DNA of 64,000 nt from Amycolatopsis echigonensis (lineage in GTDB: Bacteria > Actinomycetota > Actinomycetes > Mycobacteriales > Pseudonocardiaceae). Below, piece after piece: positions 9,586 through 18,188 of this stretch. The position numbers and the translations under genes are program-made. The DNA lies in the NCBI RefSeq assembly GCF_014174495.1, contig NZ_JACJHR010000003.1, positions 124,001-188,000 on the forward strand, written 5' to 3'. Under the pieces are notes generated by a model. That model was not told the DNA's origin. It was given only the letters and a program-made list of their open reading frames with translations, and did not search any database. Within the stretch, counting starts at the first letter, position 1, and every line of letters begins with the position of its first letter.

Positions 9586-10649
9586 CCGCTCACCCCCACC
9601 AGCGGGCATCCGTCCGGAATGGACACCCCGACCCGGTCGCCGACCGCGGGGAGCACCGGGCTGTCCGGCACCTCGGCGCGGATGTCGCAGACCTCGTCGG
9701 TGAGCCGCAGGTCGAGCCGGTATCCGGAGCCGCGCCACTGCACCCCGCGCACCAGCGCCGGGAAGGTGCCCGGTCCGGGTTCGCCGACCGAAATCCGGTG
9801 CGGCCGCACGCCGAGCGCCACCGGCCGCTCCGGCTGGAGAGTGCCGGACGGTTCGGCGGACAGTTCGCGCCCGGCCAGCCGGACCGTCGCGACCGTTCCG
9901 TCCGCGCGCACCAGTTCCACCGGGATCAGGTTCGCCGCACCGAGGAAACTCGCGGTGAACTCGGTGGCCGGGCGGCGGTAAAGCTGTTCGCACGGACCGA
10001 GTTCGACCAGCCGGGAGTCGCGCAGCACGGCGATCCGGTCGGCGAGCGCGAGCGCTTCGCCCTGGTCGTGGGTGACGTAGATCAGCGTCGTGTCCGGCAG
10101 TTCGGCCCGCAGCCGCAGCAGTTCCGCGACCATGTCCTCGCGCAGCGCGGCGTCCAATGCGGACAGTGGTTCGTCGAGCAACAGCACATTGGGCCGGATC
10201 GCGAGCGCTCTCGCCAACGCGACCCGCTGCTGCTGCCCGCCGGACAGCTCCCGGGGATACCGCCGCGCGTACTCGCTCATCCCGACCAGTTCGAGCACCT
10301 CGCCGACGCGCCGCGTCACGTCCGCCCGGCGCATCTTCCGCGCCTTCAGTCCAAACGCGACATTGTCGGCGACCCGCTGGTGCGGGAAGAGCGCGTAGCT
10401 CTGCACCACCACGCCGAGGCCACGGCGATGCGGCGGCAGGTCGGTGACGTCCTGGCCGTCGAGCAGCACCCGTCCGGCGCTCGGCCGGAGGAACCCGGCG
10501 AGCGCCTTGAGGGCGGTCGACTTGCCTGAGCCGGAGGGCCCCAGCAGGGCGAGCGTTTCGCCGCGCGCTACCGAAAGGTCCAGCGGGGCAAGCGCTTGCG
10601 TCGCTCCGAAGTGGACGGACACGCCGCGGAACTCGACTGCCGGAGTCAC
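9582..10649 (-). CDS. ABC transporter ATP-binding protein (phosphonate/Fe3+ type)
   Basis: A 355-aa cytoplasmic ATPase. Walker A GPSGSGKST, Q-loop, signature LSGGQQQRVALARAL, Walker B VLLLDEPLSALD and switch His (VTHDQGEA) are all intact in the first 200 residues; the C-terminal part is a TOBE-like regulatory domain (ALGVRPHRISVGEPG). Start GTG 10649 overlaps the binding-protein stop by 4 bases. It energises uptake with the two permeases downstream. Confidence 0.93.
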   Translation of the reverse strand: MTPAVEFRGVSVHFGATQALAPLDLSVARGETLALLGPSGSGKSTALKALAGFLRPSAGRVLLDGQDVTDLPPHRRGLGVVVQSYALFPHQRVADNVAFGLKARKMRRADVTRRVGEVLELVGMSEYARRYPRELSGGQQQRVALARALAIRPNVLLLDEPLSALDAALREDMVAELLRLRAELPDTTLIYVTHDQGEALALADRIAVLRDSRLVELGPCEQLYRRPATEFTASFLGAANLIPVELVRADGTVATVRLAGRELSAEPSGTLQPERPVALGVRPHRISVGEPGPGTFPALVRGVQWRGSGYRLDLRLTDEVCDIRAEVPDSPVLPAVGDRVGVSIPDGCPLVGVSG

Positions 10650-11680
10650 TGTCCGGTGGCCTTCCGGTACGCGGCGAGGTCGGCGTCGAGGCGGCCGAGG
10701 ACGGCGTTCCAGTCCGGGTTCCACACGTCCACTCCGGACATCGCGGCGGTGATCTTCTCCGCCTTCGGTCCCTGCGGCTTGACGTCGGAGCGGGCCGGGA
10801 TGCCGTACGCGTCGCTGGCCTTGGCCTGGGTTTCCGGCGAGAACAGGAAGTCGAGCAGCTTGCGGGCGTTGTCCGCGTGCGGCGCGTTGTTGACCAGACC
10901 GGCGAAGTACGGAAGCGCGAAGGTGGACCGCTTGCCCTGGGCATCGGCCGGGAAGAACACCGAGAACCCGCCGCTCTTGTCGATCTCCGCGAGGTTCATC
11001 TGCAGGTCCCCGTTGGCGACGAGCACCTCGCCCTTCGCGACCTTCGGCTGCAGCTTGCCGGTGGACGACGACGGACCGACGTTGTTGGCCTGCAACCGGC
11101 CGAGGTAGTCGAGCGCGCCCTGGTCGCCGAAGACGTGCTGGGCCTGCAGCAGCACCGCGGTGCCGTCGCCCGCCTCGCCCGGCGTCGAGTACTGGAGCTT
11201 GCCCTTGTACTTCGGGTCGAGCAGGTCGTTCCAGGTCTTCGGAGCCGGGTTCGCCTGCTGCGGGTTGTAGATGAAGCTGAGGTAGTTGTTCATCATCGCG
11301 TAGTAGCGGCCCTGCGGGTCCTTCTGCGCGGCCGGAACCTGATCGACGCCCTTCGGCGCGGACGTGGCGAGCAGGCCTTCCTTCGCCGCCTGCTGGACGA
11401 ACGGAGGAAGCGTCACGAGGACGTCGGCCTGGGTGTTGGCCTTCTCCTTGCCCACGCGCGAAACGACTTCGGCGGAACCGGCGGTGACGGCCTGGACGGT
11501 GATCCCGGTCTGCTGTTTGAACTCGGCGAACCGGGCGTTGTACCAGTCCTCGAGCCCGTCCGCGGTGTAGACGGTGACGGTCTGGTCGCCGGACGCGCCG
11601 CCCGCCGTGCCGCCGCACGCGGACAACAGGGCGGCCAGGGCCGCGACGAGAGCAACGACGGTCGCTTTCCGAAGGTTCAT
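10646..11680 (-). CDS. ABC transporter substrate-binding lipoprotein (2-aminoethylphosphonate type)
   Basis: A 344-aa lipoprotein: MNLRKATVVALVAALAALLSAC gives a signal peptide and lipobox. The mature part is a class II periplasmic-binding fold (VTVYTADGLEDWYNARFAEF, YAMMNNYLSFIYNP, GDLQMNLAEIDKSGG) resembling the Fe3+/2-aminoethylphosphonate binding-protein family. Tethered to the outer face of the membrane, it delivers ligand to the permeases. Ligand assignment rests on the adjacent phosphonatase-like gene, not on binding residues. Overlaps both neighbours by 4 bases. Confidence 0.87.
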   Translation of the reverse strand: MNLRKATVVALVAALAALLSACGGTAGGASGDQTVTVYTADGLEDWYNARFAEFKQQTGITVQAVTAGSAEVVSRVGKEKANTQADVLVTLPPFVQQAAKEGLLATSAPKGVDQVPAAQKDPQGRYYAMMNNYLSFIYNPQQANPAPKTWNDLLDPKYKGKLQYSTPGEAGDGTAVLLQAQHVFGDQGALDYLGRLQANNVGPSSSTGKLQPKVAKGEVLVANGDLQMNLAEIDKSGGFSVFFPADAQGKRSTFALPYFAGLVNNAPHADNARKLLDFLFSPETQAKASDAYGIPARSDVKPQGPKAEKITAAMSGVDVWNPDWNAVLGRLDADLAAYRKATGQ

Positions 11681-12366
11681 GACTGGGGGGCTCCTTCACG
11701 ATCGAGCACGGCGGGGAGAGCGGAGACGGAGTCGAGAACGTGGGTGGCGCCTGCGGCTTCCAGGTCGCCTCGGTTGCTGGCGCCGGTGAGCACTCCGGCG
11801 GCGATTCCGGCGCCGGCGGCGAGGCCGGTGCGGACATCAGTGGGGGTGTCGCCGACCACCGCGATGTTGCGGACGTCGGTGACCTGCAGTTTCAGCGCGA
11901 CGGCGAGGATCAGGTCGGGATACGGACGGCCGCGCACGCCGTCGCCGGGAGCGAGCGCGAAGTCGGCGAGGTCCTGCCAGCCGAGCGCCTCCAGCAGCGC
12001 ACGCTGTGTCGCGGGCGCGAATCCGGTGGTGAGAGCAACCCGGACGCCCTGGTCGCGCAGGCTTCGGATGGTCTCCTCCGCGCCAGGGATCGGCTTGCAC
12101 TCCCCGGCCGCGACCAGCCGTCCGTACGAGCCCTCGAATTCGGTGTTCGCGCGCTGGGCGAGGTCCTCGTCGCCGAGCAGCGCGCGGAACACGGTGATCT
12201 TCGACTGGCCCATGGTTTCCCGGACGTAGTCGAGCATTCCGGCGTATCGTTCGTCCTCTTCGGACACTCCGGCGGCGGCGATCGCCGCGGTGAAAGCGCG
12301 TTCGACCAGTCCGTCGTCCGCGACGGTCGTGCCGGCCATGTCGAGCACGACGAGTTCGGTGGTCAC
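11677..12366 (-). CDS. Phosphonatase-like HAD hydrolase
   Basis: A 229-aa HAD-superfamily enzyme of the phosphonoacetaldehyde hydrolase-like group. Motif I is VVLDMAGTTV with nucleophile Asp9; motif II LTTGF; motif IV AVVGDTPTDVRTG. Within the cap, Lys56 in TMGQSKITVFRALLGD aligns by position and context with the Schiff-base lysine of PhnX, which suggests real C-P bond hydrolysis of phosphonoacetaldehyde to acetaldehyde and phosphate. It overlaps the FAD oxidoreductase and binding-protein genes by 4 bases each. Confidence 0.88.
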   Translation of the reverse strand: MTTELVVLDMAGTTVADDGLVERAFTAAIAAAGVSEEDERYAGMLDYVRETMGQSKITVFRALLGDEDLAQRANTEFEGSYGRLVAAGECKPIPGAEETIRSLRDQGVRVALTTGFAPATQRALLEALGWQDLADFALAPGDGVRGRPYPDLILAVALKLQVTDVRNIAVVGDTPTDVRTGLAAGAGIAAGVLTGASNRGDLEAAGATHVLDSVSALPAVLDREGAPQS

Positions 12367-13481
12367 CAGCCCAGCTCCTTTGCGGTGTCTTCGGCGATTG
12401 CGGGCGAGCAGGTCATTCCCCGGCCGCCAGGGCCGGTGACGAGGAAAGCGTTGCCGGACAACCGTTCCCGGTGCACCACCGCGGTCTGGTCGGTTGCCTG
12501 CGCGTACACGCCGGCCCAGCGACGGCGGATCTTCGGCAGCGGCCGGCCGAGCAACGCGCCCGCCACTTCGGCGAGGTGTTCGTACGGATCTTCGGTGACG
12601 TCGAAGGGGAACGGCTGCGCGTACTCGTGCGTGTCGCCGATGGTGAGCGAGCCGTCGCGACGCTGCACCATCAGCAGTTGCATCGCGTTCCGCGCGGCGA
12701 TTTCGCCCTGCGGCTGGCCTTCGTTCATCGCGTCGAGGGCCGCGCCGCGGTAAGCCGGGTAGTACCGGAAGCTGTCGCCGTCCGCGACGCTGGTGGGCAA
12801 CGGTTCACCGAGCGGTTCGGTCTGCGCCATCTGCAACCGGACCCGCCGCACCGGGATCTCGCCCGCGATCTCGCGGACCAGCCCGCCGAGCCACGCGCCG
12901 GTGCAGAAGACCACGACGTCGCCTTCGTGCCGCTCGCCGTGGTCGTCCACGACGCCGTGGTCGGTCAGGTTCCGCACCTCACGGCCCGGCAACCAGCGGT
13001 ACCGCCCGCTCGCTTCGAGGGCTTCGCGGAGCGCGGGCTGCGCGGTCCGCGGCTCGACCGCTGCATCGCGCTCGCACCACAACGCTCCGGTGAAGTTGCC
13101 CCGCAGAGCGGGGTTCAGCGCTCGGGTCTCCTTCGCGTCAAGGAGCTTGAAGCCGCGCTCAGCCGCCCCCGGCCCGGCGACGACCTCCTGCGCGACGGCC
13201 AGTTCGGCCTCGGTGCGGACAACCGTCAGCGAGCCGTTGGACCGGAAGCCCAGCGCGGGCACGCGTTCTCCGATCCGCTCCCACAGCTCCCGGGCGCGCA
13301 CCGCCGTCTCCAGCTCCGGACCGGCGGCGCGACCGCCGACCCAGACCAGTCCGAAGTTGCGGACGGACGCTCCGCGCGCCTCCGGCTCGCGTTCGAGCTG
13401 GAGGACTTCGTGGCCGCGTTCCACGGCCTGCCAGGCGTGCTGGGTGCCGAGCACGCCGCCGCCAACGATGAGGATTCGCAC
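12363..13481 (-). CDS. FAD-dependent oxidoreductase of phosphonate operon (TIGR03364-like)
   Basis: A 372-aa DAO-type flavoprotein. The N-terminus MRILIVGGGVLGTQHAWQAVERG is the FAD-binding dinucleotide fold; RNFGLVWVGG follows; the C-terminus GNAFLVTGPGGRGMTCSPAIAE closes the flavin site. This family regularly sits beside phosphonatase-like HAD genes, and members have been shown to oxidise 2-aminoethylphosphonate or its N-methyl form to phosphonoacetaldehyde. That fits here because no PhnW transaminase gene is present. First gene of the operon, 4-base overlap with the hydrolase. Confidence 0.87.
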   Translation of the reverse strand: MRILIVGGGVLGTQHAWQAVERGHEVLQLEREPEARGASVRNFGLVWVGGRAAGPELETAVRARELWERIGERVPALGFRSNGSLTVVRTEAELAVAQEVVAGPGAAERGFKLLDAKETRALNPALRGNFTGALWCERDAAVEPRTAQPALREALEASGRYRWLPGREVRNLTDHGVVDDHGERHEGDVVVFCTGAWLGGLVREIAGEIPVRRVRLQMAQTEPLGEPLPTSVADGDSFRYYPAYRGAALDAMNEGQPQGEIAARNAMQLLMVQRRDGSLTIGDTHEYAQPFPFDVTEDPYEHLAEVAGALLGRPLPKIRRRWAGVYAQATDQTAVVHRERLSGNAFLVTGPGGRGMTCSPAIAEDTAKELGW

Positions 13482-13545
13482 GGCCGCAACAGTCGCCGCC
13501 CGCGCTCAACGGAGGCTGTCGGCACGGGGAACGCCAGGTAAAGCA

Positions 13546-13593
13546 GCCTCGAATATTGGACCGGATGAGTTACCGTTCTGTTATGTTCGAGGC
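13546..13593 (-). promoter_or_regulatory. Inverted repeat in the phosphonate operon promoter region
   Basis: GCCTCGAA (13546-13553) and TTCGAGGC (13586-13593) form an 8-bp inverted repeat separated by 32 AT-richer bases, 65 bases upstream of the first operon gene. A candidate operator for the adjacent GntR regulator or a looped binding site. No promoter hexamers assigned with confidence. Confidence 0.4.
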
Positions 13594-13646
13594 TCGGGCA
13601 GGCACGGGAAACGCGGCAGGAGTACGACAGGGGCGGGGATGTGCTG

Positions 13647-13700
13647 GTCAACCACCGCAGGAACGGGCCGGGCGTCGGGCCCGTTCCTGCGGTGGTTGAC
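13647..13700 (-). terminator. Long perfect hairpin after the GntR gene
   Basis: 23-bp perfect stem (13647-13669 with 13678-13700) and an 8-base loop, beginning 7 bases after the GntR stop on the minus strand. No T-tract follows. It probably separates regulator transcription from the operon. Confidence 0.6.
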
Positions 13701-13707
13701 TGCTCGA

Positions 13708-14508
13708 CTACTCGACGCGGCTCAGTCGCGTGACGAAACTCAGCCGGTCCCCGCGGTAAAGCGACCGGACGCGCTCGAACGGCTCGCCGTCTGGACCCCA
13801 CGACACGCGGTGCATCAGCAGCATCGGCAGCGCCGGGTTCGTGCCGATGAGCAGCGCCTCGCGGGGGGTCGCGAGCACGGTTTCCACGCGTTCCTCGGCC
13901 CCGTCGAAGACCACGCCCAGTTCGTCGCGCAGGTGCGCGTACAGCGACTGCTCCGGGTCGAAATCCTCCAGCAACGTGGGGAATCTGTCGGCGCGGAGGA
14001 AGGTCGATTCGAGGCCGACGCGCTCGTCGTCGGCGAGCAGCACGCGTTCCAGATGGATCACCTCGGCGTCCGGTTCGATCCGCAGGTCGGCGGCCAATCC
14101 GGTGCCCGCGGCGCGGCGTTCGAGGGTGATCAGCGTGCGGCCGGGACGGATACCTTGGCGGCGCAGGCCTTCGGTGTAGCTGACAAGCGCGAGCGGCTGG
14201 ACCAGCTTCGGCGGGGCGACGTACGTGCCGCTGCCCTGCCGTCGCGACAGGCGGCCTTCGAGAACCAGCTCGCCCACCGCCTGCCGGACCGTCGCGCGGG
14301 AGACTTCGAACCGTTCGCACAGTTCGCGTTCCGTGGGCAACGCGCTGCCTTCGCCCAATTCGGCGATGACGGCGAGCAGCTCGACCTTCACCGCGTAGTA
14401 GCGCGGCACGCGGCCGTGATCCGGGATGCCGTCGCGGACCGGTCCGTCGGCGGACAGGCGGGACAGCGGCGAAGACGTGGGCACGAGAACCGAGCCTATG
14501 CCAGACAC
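13708..14508 (-). CDS. GntR/HutC-family transcriptional regulator
   Basis: A 266-aa regulator. The winged helix-turn-helix is intact (LPTERELCERFEVSRATVRQAVGELV, then LSRRQGSGTYVAPP), followed by a UTRA effector-binding domain (residues about 105-260; LERVLLADDERVGLESTFL, MHRVSWGPDGEPFERVRSLYRG). It lies just upstream of and in line with the phosphonate operon, so it is the likely pathway regulator, similar in type to PhnR/PhnF. Start may be ATG 14508 or GTG 14484 (VPTSSPLSRL). Confidence 0.87.
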   Translation of the reverse strand: MSGIGSVLVPTSSPLSRLSADGPVRDGIPDHGRVPRYYAVKVELLAVIAELGEGSALPTERELCERFEVSRATVRQAVGELVLEGRLSRRQGSGTYVAPPKLVQPLALVSYTEGLRRQGIRPGRTLITLERRAAGTGLAADLRIEPDAEVIHLERVLLADDERVGLESTFLRADRFPTLLEDFDPEQSLYAHLRDELGVVFDGAEERVETVLATPREALLIGTNPALPMLLMHRVSWGPDGEPFERVRSLYRGDRLSFVTRLSRVE

Positions 14509-14560
14509 GCGGCGCGCGGTTCGCCGTCTCGCGAACTGACCCTATGGGAGGACGTCGCAG

Positions 14561-15160
14561 TGCCTTTGGCCCGCAGTCTCGGCCTCGCCAAGTTTTATCG
14601 GACTCGGTTCGGTGATCGGCACCGCGTTCGCCCAGGCTGCAGGTGCCGCGGGTTCGGGCATCCGGTGGCACCTACCTGTACGGACGCGCTCACCTGGGTG
14701 AACTTTGGGGATACATAGCGGATTGGGACTTCGTCGCCGGGAAAACGGCGAGCTGCGCGGCTTTGGCGCTGGCCGTCGTTGCGTACGCCGCGCCCGGACT
14801 CGGCCAGCTTCCCCGTGGACCCCGTTTTCACGGCGACGGAGTGCTCGAAGCGGCCGGATTGCCGTTCTTCGCGTTCGCCGATTACGCGCGCGGCTGGCCA
14901 CGCTCGGAGTAAATCCGCGACCGGCGCGGACGATTCCGCTCGCTTCGGGACTGACACTGGCCATGTACGCCGCGGCGGCGGTGGATTGGGGCCGTATGGG
15001 ATCGGCGCGAGTCCCGACCCGCTCGCTTCGGCGGTGCCATGGCTAGGGGTAAGCGGCGCTGGCGTTCAGCTTGCCAGTCGCTTCGGTGATCAGCGGCTGC
15101 TTGGTACTCGGATTGGGTGCGGTGGCGCACTTGGTGCACCGTCGAGAGATCGCACGCTGA
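14561..15160 (+). pseudogene. Decayed APC-family amino-acid permease
   Basis: Fragments of one permease appear in successive frames. GTG 14561 (after GGGAGGA) gives VPLARSLGLAK; a shift then gives GLGSVIGTAFAQAAGAAGSGI, the first membrane helix motif. A third stretch reads GGTYLYGRAHLGELWGY and DFVAGKTASCAALALAVVAY; then LPFFAFADYARGW; and after another shift RLATLG and PARTIPLASGLTLAMYAA. The order matches APC transporters, but the segments between them are missing and frames change at least three times. It cannot make a working transporter. Origin and original substrate unknown. Confidence 0.75.
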
Positions 15161-16277
<1,117 letters not shown>

Positions 16278-16768
16278 CCCTCTTCGCCGGGTCGGGTGCG
16301 GGACTCCACCGAGGTTCCGCGCCCGGCTTGAGCGGCGTTTTCCGGTTCGCCAGGTCGGGCGCAGGACTGCGACGGTTGCGTGCCCGGTTTGAGCCGCGTT
16401 TTCCGGTGCAGAAAGGATGCACGGCGGAGCACGGGCCCTCCGCAGCCATGGCCGTGACGCCAGATCGCTGGCAACCCGCCGGGAGTCGCCCTGGCGGACC
16501 GCTCCAGTGCACGGGAGTACGGCCAGCGCTCAGCGACACGGGATCCCGCGCGCTGGGAACCGCTGACCGGCAGCTAAGCCGAGGCACGCCGGGCGGGCTC
16601 GCTAGCACGCAGATCCCCTTGCTGACCATTCCGGCCTCTGGCGAGCGGGGCACGGCAAGCAGCACCGGGCTCTGCGCCGGGAAATCGCGGGGCAGGCGCG
16701 ACGCAGGGCATTCCGCGCCGTCAGCGAACACGGCGCAGCGCGAAATCCCGTCGCCCCGCCCGCGGAAC
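16278..16768. other. 491-base intergenic region downstream of the trypsin gene
   Basis: No gene supported on either strand. Its left end holds a two-unit tandem repeat (16283-16406). The remainder, up to the MarR gene stop, has no recognisable feature. Confidence 0.5.
16283..16406. repeat. Imperfect tandem duplication of about 62 bases
   Basis: Unit 1 (16283-16345, 63 bases) and unit 2 (16346-16406, 61 bases) share the frame TTCGCC-GGTCGGG-GC-GGACT ... GCCCGG-TTGAGC-GCGTTTTCCGG. They start 5 bases after the protease stop. Function unknown. Confidence 0.75.
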
Positions 16769-17230
16769 CTAGCCCGCCGGAAGCCCGACGTTCCGCTCCT
16801 CCAAAACCTCCCGCAACTCGGCGAGCACCGAGATGACCGTCGCGGCCCGGTCGTCCCCCACCACCGAGCCGAGCAGTTCCTCGAGCTGGTCCTGAAAGGT
16901 CTTCTCCATCGCGTCGGCCAGCTCCCGCCCGGCGGGGGTCAGCTCGACGAGCGACGACCGCCGGTCCTCGGGGTTCGGCGCCCGGCGCACCCATCCGCGT
17001 GCTTCGAGCCGGTCGACGCCCTTGCTGGTCGCCCCGATCCCGACGGCGAAGTTCACCGCGAGGTCCGCGACCCGCGACCGCGGATGCCGGCCCAGGTACC
17101 GCAGGAACTCGAACTGCGCCGCGCCGATCCCGTGTTCGGCCTTGAGGCCGTCGCTCAGCGCGTTGTAGATCCGGGTCTCGCAGCGCACCAGATGGTCGAA
17201 GAGCTGCTCGTTTGCCGAAGTACCTGCCAT
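16769..17230 (-). CDS. MarR-family transcriptional regulator
   Basis: A 153-aa regulator with the MarR winged helix: GIGAAQFEFLRYLGRHPRSRVADLA, recognition helix GIGATSKGVDRLEARGW, wing PEDRRSSLVELTPAGRELA. MarR proteins are dimers that usually repress a divergent gene and are released by small phenolic or hydrophobic ligands. ATG 17230 lies inside a palindrome shared with the divergent esterase promoter, so autorepression and control of the esterase are likely. The longer upstream open frame is antisense to the esterase and was rejected. Confidence 0.88.
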   Translation of the reverse strand: MAGTSANEQLFDHLVRCETRIYNALSDGLKAEHGIGAAQFEFLRYLGRHPRSRVADLAVNFAVGIGATSKGVDRLEARGWVRRAPNPEDRRSSLVELTPAGRELADAMEKTFQDQLEELLGSVVGDDRAATVISVLAELREVLEERNVGLPAG

Positions 17231-17259
17231 GGCATATATTCTAGCATTACATGCCATGG
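17227..17259. promoter_or_regulatory. Palindromic MarR operator candidate
   Basis: CCATGGCA (17227-17234) and TGCCATGG (17252-17259) are perfect inverted arms around an AT-rich 17-base centre. The left arm contains the MarR start codon. It lies between the divergent MarR and esterase genes. Good candidate for a MarR dimer site. Confidence 0.6.
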
Positions 17260-17291
17260 AAGATACTTCCGCAGAATTCTTAGGAGTGCAG

Positions 17292-18185
17292 ATGAGCAGG
17301 GACCAGCGCCGCGCGATCGCCGAGAAGCTTCTGCAGGCGCCGGAGCAGCCCGAAGCGTCGTCGATCGACGAGATGCGGGCCGGGTTCGCCGCGTTGATGA
17401 GCCAGTACCCCGTCCCCGCCGAGCATCGCGAAACCCCGACGACGCTCGCCGGGCGACCAGCGGTTCTCGTCGAGCCGCCGAGAGACCAGCGGCCGGGCAC
17501 GATCCTGTACTTCCACGGCGGATCGTTCTCGCTGGGATCACCGCACACCGCGATGGCGCTGACGGCGAACCTGGTCCTGCGCACCGGAATCCGCGCGCTC
17601 TCGCTGGACTACCGGCTCGCGCCCGAGCATCCGTTCCCGGCCGGGATCGAAGACTGCCTCGCCGCCTACCGCAGCCTGCTGGAGGACGCCGACCCGTCCT
17701 CGATCGTCTTCGCCGGCGACTCCGCGGGCGGCGGCCTGTCCGTCACCACCACCCTGGCCGCCCGCGACGCGGGACTGCCGATGCCCGCCGGGATCGTCGC
17801 GTTCTCGCCGGGACTGGACCACACCCGCACCGGGGCGTCCATGGAGACGAAGGCGGGCATCGACCCGTTCTTCACCAGGGAAAGCATGGGACGCACCGGC
17901 GAGCTGTACCTGGCGGGCGCGGATCCCGCCCAGCCGCTCCTCGCCCCGGCGGTCCACGCCGACCTGACCGGTTTCCCGCCGATCCTGCTGCAAGTCGGCG
18001 GCAACGAAGTCCTGCTGGACGATTCGGTACGGCTGGCGAAACGCGCACGCGACGCGGACGTCGACGTGATCCTCGACTTCACCGCCGACGTCCCGCACGT
18101 GTTCCAGACCTTCACCGACACCCTGGACGAAGCAGGGCAAGCCCTCGATCGGGCCGCCCTCTTCATCCAGCAGCGCCTCGCCTGA
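17292..18185 (+). CDS. Alpha/beta hydrolase of the hormone-sensitive lipase family
   Basis: A 297-aa esterase. The HSL oxyanion motif HGGSFSLGS, the nucleophile elbow GDSAGGG, an Asp in GGNEVLLDDSVRLA and a His in DVPHVFQTF give a complete triad. YRLAPEHPFPAGIED is typical of the family. Such enzymes hydrolyse short- to medium-chain esters in the cytoplasm. ATG 17292 chosen for its AGGAG at 17282-17286; ATG 17256 is in frame upstream. Probably controlled by the divergent MarR. It ends 3 bases from the convergent nitronate monooxygenase-like gene. Confidence 0.88.
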   Translation: MSRDQRRAIAEKLLQAPEQPEASSIDEMRAGFAALMSQYPVPAEHRETPTTLAGRPAVLVEPPRDQRPGTILYFHGGSFSLGSPHTAMALTANLVLRTGIRALSLDYRLAPEHPFPAGIEDCLAAYRSLLEDADPSSIVFAGDSAGGGLSVTTTLAARDAGLPMPAGIVAFSPGLDHTRTGASMETKAGIDPFFTRESMGRTGELYLAGADPAQPLLAPAVHADLTGFPPILLQVGGNEVLLDDSVRLAKRARDADVDVILDFTADVPHVFQTFTDTLDEAGQALDRAALFIQQRLA

Positions 18186-18188
18186 ACC

